Assembly (NCBI GenBank): GCA_944385365.1
Contig: CALWWW010000008.1
Coordinates: 21,489-85,488, forward strand
DNA: 64,000 nucleotides
Reading direction: 5' to 3'
Origin: an uncultured Oscillospiraceae bacterium
GTDB taxonomy: Bacteria > Bacillota > Clostridia > Oscillospirales > Oscillospiraceae
This document shows, piece by piece, positions 43,352 to 51,714 of the stretch. A program made the position numbers and the translations under genes. Position 1 is the stretch's first letter. Each line of letters begins with the position of its first letter. The notes under the pieces are model-generated. The model made no database searches. It was not told the origin of the DNA and worked only from the letters and a program-made list of their open reading frames with translations.

Positions 43352-43686
43352 CGTAGGGCGCGGCATCCTTGACGCGCCCAAACCGCACCCCATCCGGGGC
43401 CGTCAAGGATGCCGGCCCCTACGCCGGTGGTGGTCGGCAGTGCAGCACAGCGGCGGGGGCAAGCCCCCGCCCTACGGAGTGGAACCAATCGGCCCGCGGA
43501 AACCAGAACGTGCCTGCCAGCGGCGGGACACACAGGTCCCACCCTACGTCCCATACCGGCAGTCCGTCCGTGTTCGTAGGGCGGCACCTATGTGTGCCGC
43601 CGTGCCGCACCGGATGACGGCGGGTAGCGCATGGGGGCGAACCCGTAACCGTTTCGTAGGGCGCGGCATCCTTGACGCGCCCTACA
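43352..43686. repeat. CGTAGG/CCTACG-bounded repeat family, locus 7
   Basis: This is the longest stretch of this family here, with at least six units including GGGCGCG, GGGGCC, GGCGGGGGC, GGCGGGAC and GGCGGCAC palindromes. It fills the gap before the gntR promoter. No coding sequence is supported. Confidence 0.8.
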
Positions 43687-43744
43687 ATGGTGCCCCCCCT
43701 GTCTGCCCCTCCATGAGTGGCAGACGTTTTTTTCCGTCTCCCCC

Positions 43745-43773
43745 TTGACAGCTGTGTATCTATGTGGTATTAC
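43745..43773 (+). promoter_or_regulatory. gntR-ABC operon promoter
   Basis: TTGACA is followed 17 bases later by TATTAC, with an extended TGG. Confidence 0.7.
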
Positions 43774-43794
43774 TGTATATGTCAAGTATATACA
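43774..43794 (+). promoter_or_regulatory. Probable operator of the GntR regulator
   Basis: TGTATAT, seven bases, ATATACA form a perfect inverted repeat overlapping the transcription start. This fits autorepression by the YtrA-type regulator encoded next. Confidence 0.6.
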
Positions 43795-43816
43795 ATATGA
43801 CATCACGAGGTGCACC

Positions 43817-44191
43817 ATGGATATCATCATCAGCAATTCCGGCGGCGTGCCCATCTATGACCAGATCACCCGGCAGATCAAGGGCCTGATTCTGCGGGGG
43901 GAGCTGCGGGAGGGCGAGGCCCTGCCCTCCATGCGGCTGCTGGCCAAGGAGCTGCGCATTTCCGTCATCACCACCAAGCGGGCCTATGAGGAATTGGAAC
44001 GGGACGGATTTATCACCACCGTTCCCGGCAAGGGTTGTTTTGTGGCCCCCCGCAATCTGGAGCTGGTCCGCGAAGAGACGCTGCGCCGGGCCGAGGAACA
44101 TCTGTCCCAGGCCGTGGACATCGCCAAAACCGGCGGCGTCACCCTGGCCGAGCTGACCGAAACCCTCAGCCTTCTGTATGGAGAGGAGTAA
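43817..44191 (+). CDS. GntR family regulator, YtrA subfamily
   Basis: This is a 124-residue short GntR protein. The winged helix runs from GGVPIYDQITRQIKG to TTVPGKGCFVAP, with the recognition helix in RISVITTKRAYEELERDG. The C-terminal part is only a small helical dimerisation tail, as in YtrA. It is the first gene of an operon with an ABC ATPase and a permease, and probably represses it through the palindrome at 43774. GAGGTG precedes the ATG at 43817. Confidence 0.92.
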   Translation: MDIIISNSGGVPIYDQITRQIKGLILRGELREGEALPSMRLLAKELRISVITTKRAYEELERDGFITTVPGKGCFVAPRNLELVREETLRRAEEHLSQAVDIAKTGGVTLAELTETLSLLYGEE

Positions 44192-44197
44192 TTCGTT

Positions 44198-45055
44198 GTG
44201 AACGCATTGGAGATTTCCCATCTGACCAAGGATTACGGCACGTTCAAACTGGACGACGTTTCCCTGACGGTGCCCGGCGGCACCATCATGGGGCTGATTG
44301 GAGAAAACGGCGCCGGAAAATCCACCACCATCAAATGTATTCTCGATCTGGTCCGGCCCGACGCCGGTACCATCCGGGTGTTCGGCCTGGACCACCGGAA
44401 GGATGAAAAAGCCGTCAAGTCTCAGATCGGCGTAGTGCTGGATGAATCCCTGTTCCACGAGGCGCTGACCCCGGCCCAGGTGGGCAAGAGCCTGCGCCAT
44501 ATTTATCCCAACTGGGACCGGCGGTGCTATGAAGCGTATCTGAAAAAATTTGATCTGCCGGAAACTGCCCCCATCAAGTCCTTTTCCCGGGGAATGAAAA
44601 TGAAATTGTCTCTGGCCACGGCCTTTGCCGCCAAACCGAGACTGCTGCTGCTGGACGAAGCCACCGCCGGACTGGACCCGGTGGTCCGGGATGAAATTCT
44701 CGACGAATTTCTCGAATTTATTCAGGACGAAACCCATGCAGTGCTGATTTCCAGCCACATCACCAGCGATTTGGAAAAGGCCGCCGACTATGTGACGTAC
44801 CTCCATCATGGCAAGGTGGCGCTGACCGGGGCCAAAGACGAACTTTTGGACACCTATGGCAAGCTGATTTGCAGCCGGTCCGATTTGGACCGGGTGGACC
44901 GTTCCCTGTTGGGCGGCGTCCGGGTGGGGCAATTCGGCTGTGAAGCACTGGTCAAGGACCGCCGCGCCTTTGCACGACGGTATCCGGAACTGACCGTGGA
45001 CCCGATCACATTGGATGAAATCATGGTATTAACGGAAAAGGAGACGGTACGATGA
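44198..45055 (+). CDS. ABC transporter ATP-binding protein
   Basis: This is a 285-residue ABC ATPase of the drug/peptide-export type. Walker A GENGAGKST is near residue 36. The signature is degenerate, SFSRGMKMKLSLA in place of LSGGQ. Walker B LLLLDEATAGLDP and an ISSHITSDLEKA His switch follow. A C-terminal extension of about 70 residues is typical of YtrB/BcrA-like ATPases. The start is GTG with GGAGAGGAG upstream. It overlaps the permease by four bases. Confidence 0.92.
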   Translation: MNALEISHLTKDYGTFKLDDVSLTVPGGTIMGLIGENGAGKSTTIKCILDLVRPDAGTIRVFGLDHRKDEKAVKSQIGVVLDESLFHEALTPAQVGKSLRHIYPNWDRRCYEAYLKKFDLPETAPIKSFSRGMKMKLSLATAFAAKPRLLLLDEATAGLDPVVRDEILDEFLEFIQDETHAVLISSHITSDLEKAADYVTYLHHGKVALTGAKDELLDTYGKLICSRSDLDRVDRSLLGGVRVGQFGCEALVKDRRAFARRYPELTVDPITLDEIMVLTEKETVR

Positions 45056-45696
45056 TCGGTCTGGTTTACAAGGATTGCGTGACATTAAAAAAGCAGCTGA
45101 CCACCCTGCTGATGTTTCTGGTAGTCTACGGCGCTTTGACCGTAACCGGCGTCTTTGACGTATCCATTCTGGGGGTACTGGTGGCCGTCATGGGCATGAC
45201 CATTCCCATGTCCTCCGTGGCCCTGGATGACGCGGCCCGCTGGGACCGCTACGCCGTGGCCACCCCCGCCGGACGCCGGGGCGTGGTGGCTGGAAAATAT
45301 GTCTTTACAGCTCTCGTAATTGCTGTAAGCTCCATCTTTGCCGTGGTCGTGATGGTGGGGCTGTCTCTGGCGGGGCTGTCGGAACAAACGCTGATGGAAA
45401 ATATTGTGGTTGCCCTCAGCTGTGCTGCTGTGACACTGCTGCTCAACGCCATCATTCTCCCCTTTTTGCTGAAATATGGTGCGGAAAAGGCCCGCGTAAT
45501 CAGCATGACCGTTTTTGTAGTGATTTTCGGCGGCGCGTTGTTGCTGGAAAATTACTGGGACAGCGGCATGGGTCTGCCGGAGATTCCCGCCGGTTTGGTA
45601 CAGGCTTTGCCGGTGTTGTTCTGTAGTTTGACCGTAGGCGCGTTTGTGGTTTCGTATTTTATCTCCCTGGGGATTTACAACCGGAAGGAATTTTAA
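45052..45696 (+). CDS. ABC-2 type permease
   Basis: This is a 214-residue membrane protein with six predicted helices and short loops, of the small ABC2 permease group found beside YtrA regulators. A conserved loop reads SVALDDAARWDRYAVATP, with the D-x-x-x-x-W-D-x-Y pattern of this family. With the preceding ATPase it should form an exporter. The substrate is unknown, often cell-wall active peptides in this group. Codon use toward the end is more AT-rich than neighbours. Confidence 0.88.
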   Translation: MIGLVYKDCVTLKKQLTTLLMFLVVYGALTVTGVFDVSILGVLVAVMGMTIPMSSVALDDAARWDRYAVATPAGRRGVVAGKYVFTALVIAVSSIFAVVVMVGLSLAGLSEQTLMENIVVALSCAAVTLLLNAIILPFLLKYGAEKARVISMTVFVVIFGGALLLENYWDSGMGLPEIPAGLVQALPVLFCSLTVGAFVVSYFISLGIYNRKEF

Positions 45697-45710
45697 GGTG
45701 GTACGCAGAA

Positions 45711-45966
45711 AGCCACCGTCCGCCACCCGCATAGGGGTGGGGACGGTGGCTTTGGCCATTGGCCGGGGGTTGCGCGCCTTGCGAGGCGCGCTTGGGACGA
45801 TTGGGGTGTTTCGCCCCGTGCGCGGGGCGGGTGTTTCTCTGGCTGCGGCCAGCGGGAGTTTCGCCCGCTGCGGCGGGCGGGAATTTCGCGCCGTGCGCGG
45901 CGCGACCGGGGGCGCTGCCCCCTGGACCCCTGCAACTTTTTGAAAAAAGTTGACAAAAACTTTTGA
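45711..45966 (-). repeat. Hairpin-module cassette, locus 8 (3' of the ECF gene)
   Basis: On the minus strand the AT-rich hairpin starts directly after the ECF stop, and its stem is AACTTTTT rather than CGATTTTT. Modules GCGCCG, GCCCGC, GCTGGC and GCCCCG follow. Then a GCGCGCCT/AGGCGCGC module replaces the usual GCGCCATC. The end is AGCCACCGTCC/GGACGGTGGCT with TTTC. Compared with other loci, the first hairpin and the last stem have changed on both arms. Confidence 0.83.
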
Positions 45967-46566
45967 TTATGCCCGGTGGGGCTCCAACTTCTGGGCCAGA
46001 CCCGCCCGGCGCAATGCCGGACGCAGCGCCGCATAAATCGCCACGGCAGCAACAGCGGAAATCACCGCATTGATGGAAGTGGACGCCACATTCCAGGCCA
46101 GCGTCACCTCCGCGGCGGGCTTGCCCAGAATCACCAGCTTATAGAAATAGCCCACCAGAGGATCGAAAATCACATTGAACAGCAGACCTGCCGCCGCGGC
46201 CAACGCCGACCAGCGGAGGATATGGCGGGGGTCATTGCTTTCGCTGATGCGCCCCAGCTTATGGGCCACGAAACCGGTAATCAAACCGATACCCAATTTC
46301 AAAAGAAACGTTTTGGGGGCGTAGATCACATAGACCGGGTCGAACAAATCTCCGATGGTCATGCCAATCGCGCCGCCGAGACCACCGGCCAGACCGCCCA
46401 TGAGCAGCGCGCCCAGGACACAGACGGCATTGCCCAAATGAATCGAGGTGGCGTCGCCACCGGGCAGGCTGATTTTGATTTGCAGAAAGGTGAACACCAC
46501 ATAGGACATGGCCGCCAGCATGGCAATGGCCGTGACCCGCTGCAAGTTGAGATAGGACTGTTTCAT
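45967..46566 (-). CDS. ECF transporter S component
   Basis: This is a 199-residue membrane protein with five to six helices, of the ECF S-component superfamily. The N-terminal A-x-x-x-A-like helix RVTAIAMLAAMSYVVFT binds the ECF module. HLGNAVCVLGALLMGGLAGG and an IGDLFDPVYVIYAPKTF loop follow. It should provide substrate specificity for vitamin uptake, with shared energising subunits encoded elsewhere. The vitamin is not assignable. A structured leader of about 190 bases precedes it. Confidence 0.85.
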   Translation of the reverse strand: MKQSYLNLQRVTAIAMLAAMSYVVFTFLQIKISLPGGDATSIHLGNAVCVLGALLMGGLAGGLGGAIGMTIGDLFDPVYVIYAPKTFLLKLGIGLITGFVAHKLGRISESNDPRHILRWSALAAAAGLLFNVIFDPLVGYFYKLVILGKPAAEVTLAWNVASTSINAVISAVAAVAIYAALRPALRRAGLAQKLEPHRA

Positions 46567-46755
46567 GGGAAAGGCTCCTTTGTTTCTCTGATACTATTTT
46601 CTAAATAAAAACAAATGGTTTTTATTTAGAAACGCACTGCCTTTCGGCACTGCCCTTTTGCGGTTGAAACCGCAAAAGCCGTCTCATAAGTTCTTGACGC
46701 ACCTTTGGTGCTATAAAACGCTTTGAAAGCGTTTTATCAAGAGCTAATATAAAGT
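46567..46755 (-). promoter_or_regulatory. Structured AT-rich leader of the ECF gene
   Basis: The minus strand contains CTTGA/TCAAG closing two hairpins (TAAAACGCTTTC..GCGTTTTA and GCACCAAAGGTGC), which makes a three-way junction. A TTTTGCGGTTTCAACCGCAAAA hairpin follows, then a GGCAGTGCCGAAAGGCAGTGC region, and finally a long TTCTAAATAAAAAC/GTTTTTATTTAGAA stem before the AAAGGAG site. It matches no riboswitch consensus I know. Base composition is far lower in GC than the surroundings. Confidence 0.55.
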
Positions 46756-46761
46756 GTCACC

Positions 46762-46790
46762 ATCATAGCAAAGAACTGACCGCTTTGAAA
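46762..46790 (-). promoter_or_regulatory. ECF gene promoter
   Basis: TTTCAA and TATGAT are 17 bases apart, with TGC before the -10. It overlaps the hairpin after tex. Confidence 0.6.
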
Positions 46791-46814
46791 CGGTCAGTTC
46801 TGTTATTTTTTATG
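46771..46814 (-). terminator. Hairpin after tex
   Basis: AGAACTGACCG and CGGTCAGTTCT form an 11-bp stem just past the tex stop. The minus-strand T-run is short, so terminator function is probable but not certain. Confidence 0.6.
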
Positions 46815-46817
46815 GTG

Positions 46818-48977
46818 TCAGTTCTCGACGCCCTTCATGGTCAGACTGATACGTTTCCGCTTTTCGTCCACCTCCAGGACCGCCACCTTCACCACGTCGC
46901 CCACGGCCACCACTTCCGACGGGTGTTTGATGAACTTATTGCAGACTTGGGAGATATGGACCAGACCGTCCTGGTGGACGCCGATATCCACGAACACGCC
47001 GAAGTCAATGACGTTGCGAACCGTGCCGCTGAGAACCATACCGGGTTTCAGGTCCTTCATTTCCAGCACGTCGGTGCGCAGAATGGGGGCGGGCAGCTCG
47101 TCGCGGGGGTCCCGGCCCGGCTTGCACAGCTCGGCGGCCACGTCCCGCAAGGTGGGAACGCCCACGCCGCAGGCGGCGGCGGCTTTCTCCTCCCCCACCG
47201 CTTTCAGCCGCTGGGGCAGCTGGTCAATGGCGGCGGTGCCCACATCGGCGGCGGTATAGCCGCAGAGGGTCAGCAGCTTTTCGGCGGCATCGTAACTCTC
47301 CGGATGGACGGCGGTATGGTCCAGGACCTGCTTGCTCTCCGGCACCCGCAGAAAGCCGGCACACTGTTCAAAGGCCTTGGGGCCCAGCTTGGGGACCTTC
47401 AGCAGCTGTTTCCGGCTGGTAAACGGCCCGTTTTCCTCCCGATAGGCCACAATATTTTTGGCGGTGGTGGCCGTCAGGCCCGCCACCTGTTTCAGCAGCG
47501 GGGCCGACGCCGTGTTCACATCCACGCCCACGGCGTTGACGCAGTCCTCCACCACGCCGCCCAAGACGGCGTCCAGCTGCTTTTCGGGCATATCGTGCTG
47601 GTACTGGCCCACGCCGATGGCTTTCGGCTCGATTTTCACCAGTTCCGCCAGGGGGTCCTGCAATCTGCGGGCAATAGACACGGCGGACCGGAGATTCACG
47701 TCGAACTGGGGGAATTCCTCGGCGGCCAGCTTGGACGCCGAATACACCGACGCGCCCGCTTCGTTGACCATCATATAGGAAAGGCCCCCGCCCATGCGGC
47801 GAATCAGCTCCACGGCCATCTGCTCCGTCTCTCTCGACGCCGTGCCGTTGCCGATGGCCAAATGCTCCACGCCGTGCTTCTTTACCAGACCCGACAGAAT
47901 GGTGATGGCCTCCTCCTTTTTCTTCTCGGAGAACGTGGGATAGACCACGGCGGTATCGAGAACGCGGCCCGTGCCGTCCACCACGGCCACCTTGCAGCCG
48001 TTGCGGTAGCCGGGGTCCAGGCCCATGGTGACCTTGCCCTTGACAGGGGGTTGGAGCAGCAGCGGTTTCAGATTCAGCGCAAAATTATGGATGGCAGCCT
48101 CGTTGGCTGTCTCCGTCAGGGCGTTTCGGATTTCCCGCTCCATGGACGGCTCCAACAGCCGGTCATAGGCATCCTCGGCGGCGGCCCGGACAAAGGCCAT
48201 GGCCGACGAACCGGGCACCACTACAGACCGGAAGATAGTCCGCAGAATCTGCTCCCGGTCCGCTTCCACGGAAACCTTCAGAAATTCTTCTTTTTCGCCC
48301 CGGTTGATGGCCAAAATCTGATGGCTTTGCAGCTTATTGAGGGGCTGGGTGAAGTCGTAGTACAGGCGGTAGACGGAGTCTGTATCCTCCTTGGCGGCCT
48401 TGGTCCCCAGCTGGCCCCGCTGCATCATCTGCTGGCGCAGGACCTTGCGGATGTCGGCATCATCGGAAATCCATTCGGCGATGATATCCGACGCACCGGC
48501 CAAGGCGTCCTCCACCGTCTCCACGCCCTTTTCCGCGTCGATGTACTGGGCGGCCAGAACCTCCGGGGCCGGGGTCCCCTTCTCCTGGTCGAAGATGGTC
48601 CGGGCCAGGGGCTCCAGCCCCTTTTCCCGTGCCACCGTGGCGCGGGTCCGGCGCTTCTGCTTGTAGGGCCGGTACAAATCCTCCACCTCAGCCAGGGTTT
48701 GGGCGGCGTCGATGGCGGCGGTCAGTTCTTCCGTCAGTTTTCCCTGGGCTTCAATGGCCGATTTGACCTCCCCGCGCCGCTCCTCCAGATTGCGGAGATA
48801 TTGGAGCCGCTCGGCCAGGTCCCGGATGGTCTGGTCGTCCATGGCCCCGTGCATCTCCTTGCGGTAACGGGCAATAAAGGGAATGGTGTTGCCCTCGTCC
48901 AGCAGGGCAATAACGTTTTCCACATGGGAAAGGGATTGGTTCAGCTCTTGGGCCAAACGCTCAGCGATGGTCTGCAT
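46818..48977 (-). CDS. tex: RNA-binding transcription accessory protein Tex
   Basis: This is a 719-residue Tex/YhgF protein. The N-terminal helical region contains NTIPFIARYRKEM. A YqgF/RNase H-like domain has GLDPGYRNGCKVAVVDG, and tandem helix-hairpin-helix segments contain VNTASAPLLKQVAG and FTSRKQLLKV. A C-terminal S1 domain (LKPGMVLSGTVRNVIDFGVF to KRKRISLTMK) binds nucleic acid. The role is in transcription and stress tolerance. It is monocistronic, with GGAGAG before the ATG. Confidence 0.95.
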   Translation of the reverse strand: MQTIAERLAQELNQSLSHVENVIALLDEGNTIPFIARYRKEMHGAMDDQTIRDLAERLQYLRNLEERRGEVKSAIEAQGKLTEELTAAIDAAQTLAEVEDLYRPYKQKRRTRATVAREKGLEPLARTIFDQEKGTPAPEVLAAQYIDAEKGVETVEDALAGASDIIAEWISDDADIRKVLRQQMMQRGQLGTKAAKEDTDSVYRLYYDFTQPLNKLQSHQILAINRGEKEEFLKVSVEADREQILRTIFRSVVVPGSSAMAFVRAAAEDAYDRLLEPSMEREIRNALTETANEAAIHNFALNLKPLLLQPPVKGKVTMGLDPGYRNGCKVAVVDGTGRVLDTAVVYPTFSEKKKEEAITILSGLVKKHGVEHLAIGNGTASRETEQMAVELIRRMGGGLSYMMVNEAGASVYSASKLAAEEFPQFDVNLRSAVSIARRLQDPLAELVKIEPKAIGVGQYQHDMPEKQLDAVLGGVVEDCVNAVGVDVNTASAPLLKQVAGLTATTAKNIVAYREENGPFTSRKQLLKVPKLGPKAFEQCAGFLRVPESKQVLDHTAVHPESYDAAEKLLTLCGYTAADVGTAAIDQLPQRLKAVGEEKAAAACGVGVPTLRDVAAELCKPGRDPRDELPAPILRTDVLEMKDLKPGMVLSGTVRNVIDFGVFVDIGVHQDGLVHISQVCNKFIKHPSEVVAVGDVVKVAVLEVDEKRKRISLTMKGVEN

Positions 48978-49049
48978 AGGTGCTCTCCTTTATGCGATAG
49001 TGCCACAATTTTATCATACATTTTGTAAAAAAACCATAGAAACCCGTAG

Positions 49050-49081
49050 AAAAGCCGCCGGAGGACACTCCGGCGGCTTTT
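49050..49081 (-). terminator. Terminator after the malic enzyme
   Basis: AAAAGCCGCCGGAG and CTCCGGCGGCTTTT make a perfect 14-bp stem with T-runs in both directions. Confidence 0.88.
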
Positions 49082-49113
49082 GAAAAACAGGCAATATGGA
49101 AGCCGGTTCCGGC

Positions 49114-50289
49114 TTACAGGCGGGCGACGCCGGACTTGCGGGCAGCGTCGGCCACGGCCTTGGCCACGGCGGGACCCACGCGCTTGTCGAAAGCGGCGGG
49201 GATGATGTAGTCGGGGTCCAACTCCTCGTCGGTGATGAGGTCAGCCAGAGCCTTGGCGGCGGCCATCTTCATTTCCTCGTTGATATCGCTGGCGCGGACG
49301 TCAAAGGTGCCGCGGAAGATGCCGGGGAAGGCCAGCACGTTGTTGATCTGGTTGGGGAAGTCGCTGCGGCCCGTGGCGATGACCTTGGCACCGCCGGCCT
49401 TGGCGTCGTCGGGGAAAATCTCGGGAGTGGGGTTGGCGCAGGCGAAGATGATGGCGTCACGGTTCATGGTCTTGACCATTTCCGTGGTCAGGGTGCCGGG
49501 GCCGGACACGCCCACAAATACGTCGGCGTTCACAATGACGTCGGCCAGAGAACCCTTCTCCATGTTGGGGTTGGTGATCTGAGCCATTTCTTCCTTGATC
49601 CAGTTCATGTTCTCGGTGCGGCCGTTGTAGATGGCGCCCTTGCGGTCGCAGAGAATGGCGTTCTTGACGCCGGCGGACATGAGCAGCTTGGTGATGGAGA
49701 TGGCGGCGGCACCGGCGCCGGAGACGACGACCTTGATCTCGTCGATCTTCTTGTCCACGATCTTCAGAGCGTTGAGCAGACCGGCCAGGGTGATAACGGC
49801 GGTGCCGTGCTGGTCGTCGTGGAAAATCGGAATGTCGCACTTCTCTTTCAGCTTGCGCTCAATCTCAAAGCAGCGGGGCGCGGCGATATCCTCCAGGTTG
49901 ATGCCGCCGAAGCTGCCGGAAATCATATAAACGGTGTTGACGAACTCGTCCACGTCCTTGGTCTTGACGCAGAGGGGGAAGGCGTCCACGTCGCCGAAGG
50001 ACTTGAACAGCACGCACTTGCCCTCCATGACGGGCATACCGGCCTCGGGGCCGATGTCGCCCAGACCCAGCACGGCGCTGCCGTCGGTGATGACGGCGCA
50101 CAGGTTGTGACGGCGGGTCAGGTCATAGCTCTTGTTGACGTCCTTCTGGATCTCCAGGCAGGGCTGGGCCACGCCGGGGGTGTAGGCCAGGGACAGGTCT
50201 TCGCGGGTGCTGACGGGCACACGGGAGACCACTTCCAGTTTACCCTTCCATTGACCATGGAGTTCCAGAGACTTCTGTGCATAATCCAT
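49114..50289 (-). CDS. NAD(P)-dependent malic enzyme
   Basis: This is a 391-residue short-form malic enzyme, converting malate to pyruvate and CO2 with NAD(P) reduction. The N-terminal catalytic domain shows LSLAYTPGVAQPC, the metal/substrate segment LGLGDIGPEAGMPVMEGK and IFHDDQHGTAV. The dinucleotide fold is VVSGAGAAAISI, and ACANPTPEI and GRSDFPNQINN follow. It may supply NADPH or pyruvate. It is monocistronic with its own promoter. Confidence 0.95.
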   Translation of the reverse strand: MDYAQKSLELHGQWKGKLEVVSRVPVSTREDLSLAYTPGVAQPCLEIQKDVNKSYDLTRRHNLCAVITDGSAVLGLGDIGPEAGMPVMEGKCVLFKSFGDVDAFPLCVKTKDVDEFVNTVYMISGSFGGINLEDIAAPRCFEIERKLKEKCDIPIFHDDQHGTAVITLAGLLNALKIVDKKIDEIKVVVSGAGAAAISITKLLMSAGVKNAILCDRKGAIYNGRTENMNWIKEEMAQITNPNMEKGSLADVIVNADVFVGVSGPGTLTTEMVKTMNRDAIIFACANPTPEIFPDDAKAGGAKVIATGRSDFPNQINNVLAFPGIFRGTFDVRASDINEEMKMAAAKALADLITDEELDPDYIIPAAFDKRVGPAVAKAVADAARKSGVARL

Positions 50290-50344
50290 AACTATATTAT
50301 CTCCTTTTCAGGCATTTTGCCCATTAGTTGAACCGAACGCCCAT

Positions 50345-50373
50345 ATTATAGCACAAAATTTTGGGATTTCCAA
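50345..50373 (-). promoter_or_regulatory. Malic enzyme promoter
   Basis: TTGGAA and TATAAT are separated by 17 bases, with a TGC before the -10. Confidence 0.75.
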
Positions 50374-50402
50374 TGGCATTTCACGACTTTGGTCACATTT
50401 TT

Positions 50403-51071
50403 TCAGAGCCGCCGGACCCGTCCGGCGCGGAGGCTGCCGCCCCATACAGGGACAGGCAGCAGAGATGCCAACCGGCGGGCCGCCGCTTCCCGGCTGCCGT
50501 CCTCCATCTGGTTGACCACCACCGTATCGAAGCCGCCTTCGGCGTTCAGCACCGCCGCCAGCCGTTCCGGCGTCACGAGGTCTTCTACCGATGCGCCGCA
50601 GAGGGCGGCGAACCGTTCCGGCCGGTGGGCCGCCTGGGCAATGGGCTGTCCGAAACCGGAAGCACCCACCACCAGGATGGTTCGGGCCGTCTCCGGCGGA
50701 ATCACCGGTTCATAGTCCAGATGGGCCTTGCAGGGCAGCCCCTTGGAACCGTCGGCCTCCACAATCACATAGTCCGCCATCTGGCGCAGCTGGTCCAGGG
50801 GCGTCTCCGATGCCGCCAGCTTGTTCTGCTGGGCAGGGGTCCCCACGCAGACGGCCCGGAACCGTTCCAGGGCCGCGGCGATCTCTTCCGCGCCGCCGGT
50901 GACCACCGGCAGCGTCTCCGACGGGAAAATCCGGGTGGTGGTGCAGAAAATCACCGTGCCCGGCAGCTGTCCGGCCAGCACATGGGCCAGGGTGGTTTTG
51001 CCGCCGCCGCCCACGAGACACGTCACACCCCTGGGCAGCGCCAGGGCATCGGCAACAGACAGCGTACTCAT
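50403..51071 (-). CDS. yqeC: YqeC-type selenium-dependent hydroxylase accessory protein
   Basis: This is a 222-residue P-loop protein. GVTCLVGGGGKTTLAHVLA gives the nucleotide-binding loop near residue 20, followed by FCTTTRIFPSE, VIVEADGSKGLPCKAH and VVNQMEDGSRE. These match YqeC, found with selenium-dependent molybdenum hydroxylases, where it is an accessory of unknown mechanism. No selD, yqeB or hydroxylase gene is seen in the window. It overlaps the XRE gene by four bases. Confidence 0.88.
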   Translation of the reverse strand: MSTLSVADALALPRGVTCLVGGGGKTTLAHVLAGQLPGTVIFCTTTRIFPSETLPVVTGGAEEIAAALERFRAVCVGTPAQQNKLAASETPLDQLRQMADYVIVEADGSKGLPCKAHLDYEPVIPPETARTILVVGASGFGQPIAQAAHRPERFAALCGASVEDLVTPERLAAVLNAEGGFDTVVVNQMEDGSREAAARRLASLLPVPVWGGSLRAGRVRRL

Positions 51072-51547
51072 AAAATATCCTCTAAAATCTCCCGCAGATG
51101 CAGGGGCGACACGTGGTACTCGTTGAGCTGGGCCACCAGTTCCATGGCTCTGGCGCCGTCCAGCATCACATCATGAATGGTCTGTTCCTCCCGGACCTTC
51201 CACTCGCCCTTCCAGCGCTCTTCCACCATAATCCCAAAGGTGGGGAACCATCCGATCTCCTCCCGGTACGCCGTCTCCGGTACAAGGCGGTACCGCCAGA
51301 CAATGAGCTCCTCCACAAATTCTTCCAGTTTGAACAGCTCGATTTTCTGGGGTACGCCGGTGATCTTGGTGGCCAGAAAGTTGACCAGATCGGTAACGGT
51401 GTTGTACCTTGGGTTTCCGTGTCCCAATTCAATGCGTCGCAGATTGGTCTGACTGATTTGCAGACTGTTGGCAACCTCCTCCTGGGTAAAGCCCGAAATC
51501 AGGCGCAGACAACGGATGGAGTGGCCGAAGTTTTCTCCTGGGGTCAT
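51068..51547 (-). CDS. XRE-family regulator with extra C-terminal domain
   Basis: This is a 159-residue protein. Residues 5-65 form a lambda-repressor-like helix-turn-helix (RCLRLISGFTQEEVANSL, SQTNLRRIELGHGNP). Residues 75-159 form a small domain beginning VEELIVWRYRLVPET with GIMVEERWKGEW, resembling DUF6514-like clostridial proteins. I do not assign it firmly. It is coupled to yqeC by a four-base overlap and may regulate it. Confidence 0.82.
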   Translation of the reverse strand: MTPGENFGHSIRCLRLISGFTQEEVANSLQISQTNLRRIELGHGNPRYNTVTDLVNFLATKITGVPQKIELFKLEEFVEELIVWRYRLVPETAYREEIGWFPTFGIMVEERWKGEWKVREEQTIHDVMLDGARAMELVAQLNEYHVSPLHLREILEDIL

Positions 51548-51665
51548 GTCTCTTTCCCTCCTCTGGAGACAATTATATCGAAGCCTGTCGAAAAACGCCA
51601 GACACTATATGGTCGGTCGATCAAAATCCGCAAATTTTTTCGTAAAATTTGTCGCACAATACCTC

Positions 51666-51694
51666 TTGAATTTTTGGAAAACATGTGATATAGT
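51666..51694 (+). promoter_or_regulatory. tRNA-Arg promoter
   Basis: TTGAAT and TATAGT are 17 bases apart with a TGA extension. The start would be about 15 bases before the tRNA. Confidence 0.75.
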
Positions 51695-51714
51695 ATTTGT
51701 CGTTAACCAGACAT

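Noticed and set aside
40178-43393. Minus-strand open frame of 1071 codons over mgtA
   Set aside because: It is antisense to mgtA, which has all P-type ATPase motifs. The antisense translation has no recognisable domain and extends into repeat sequence.
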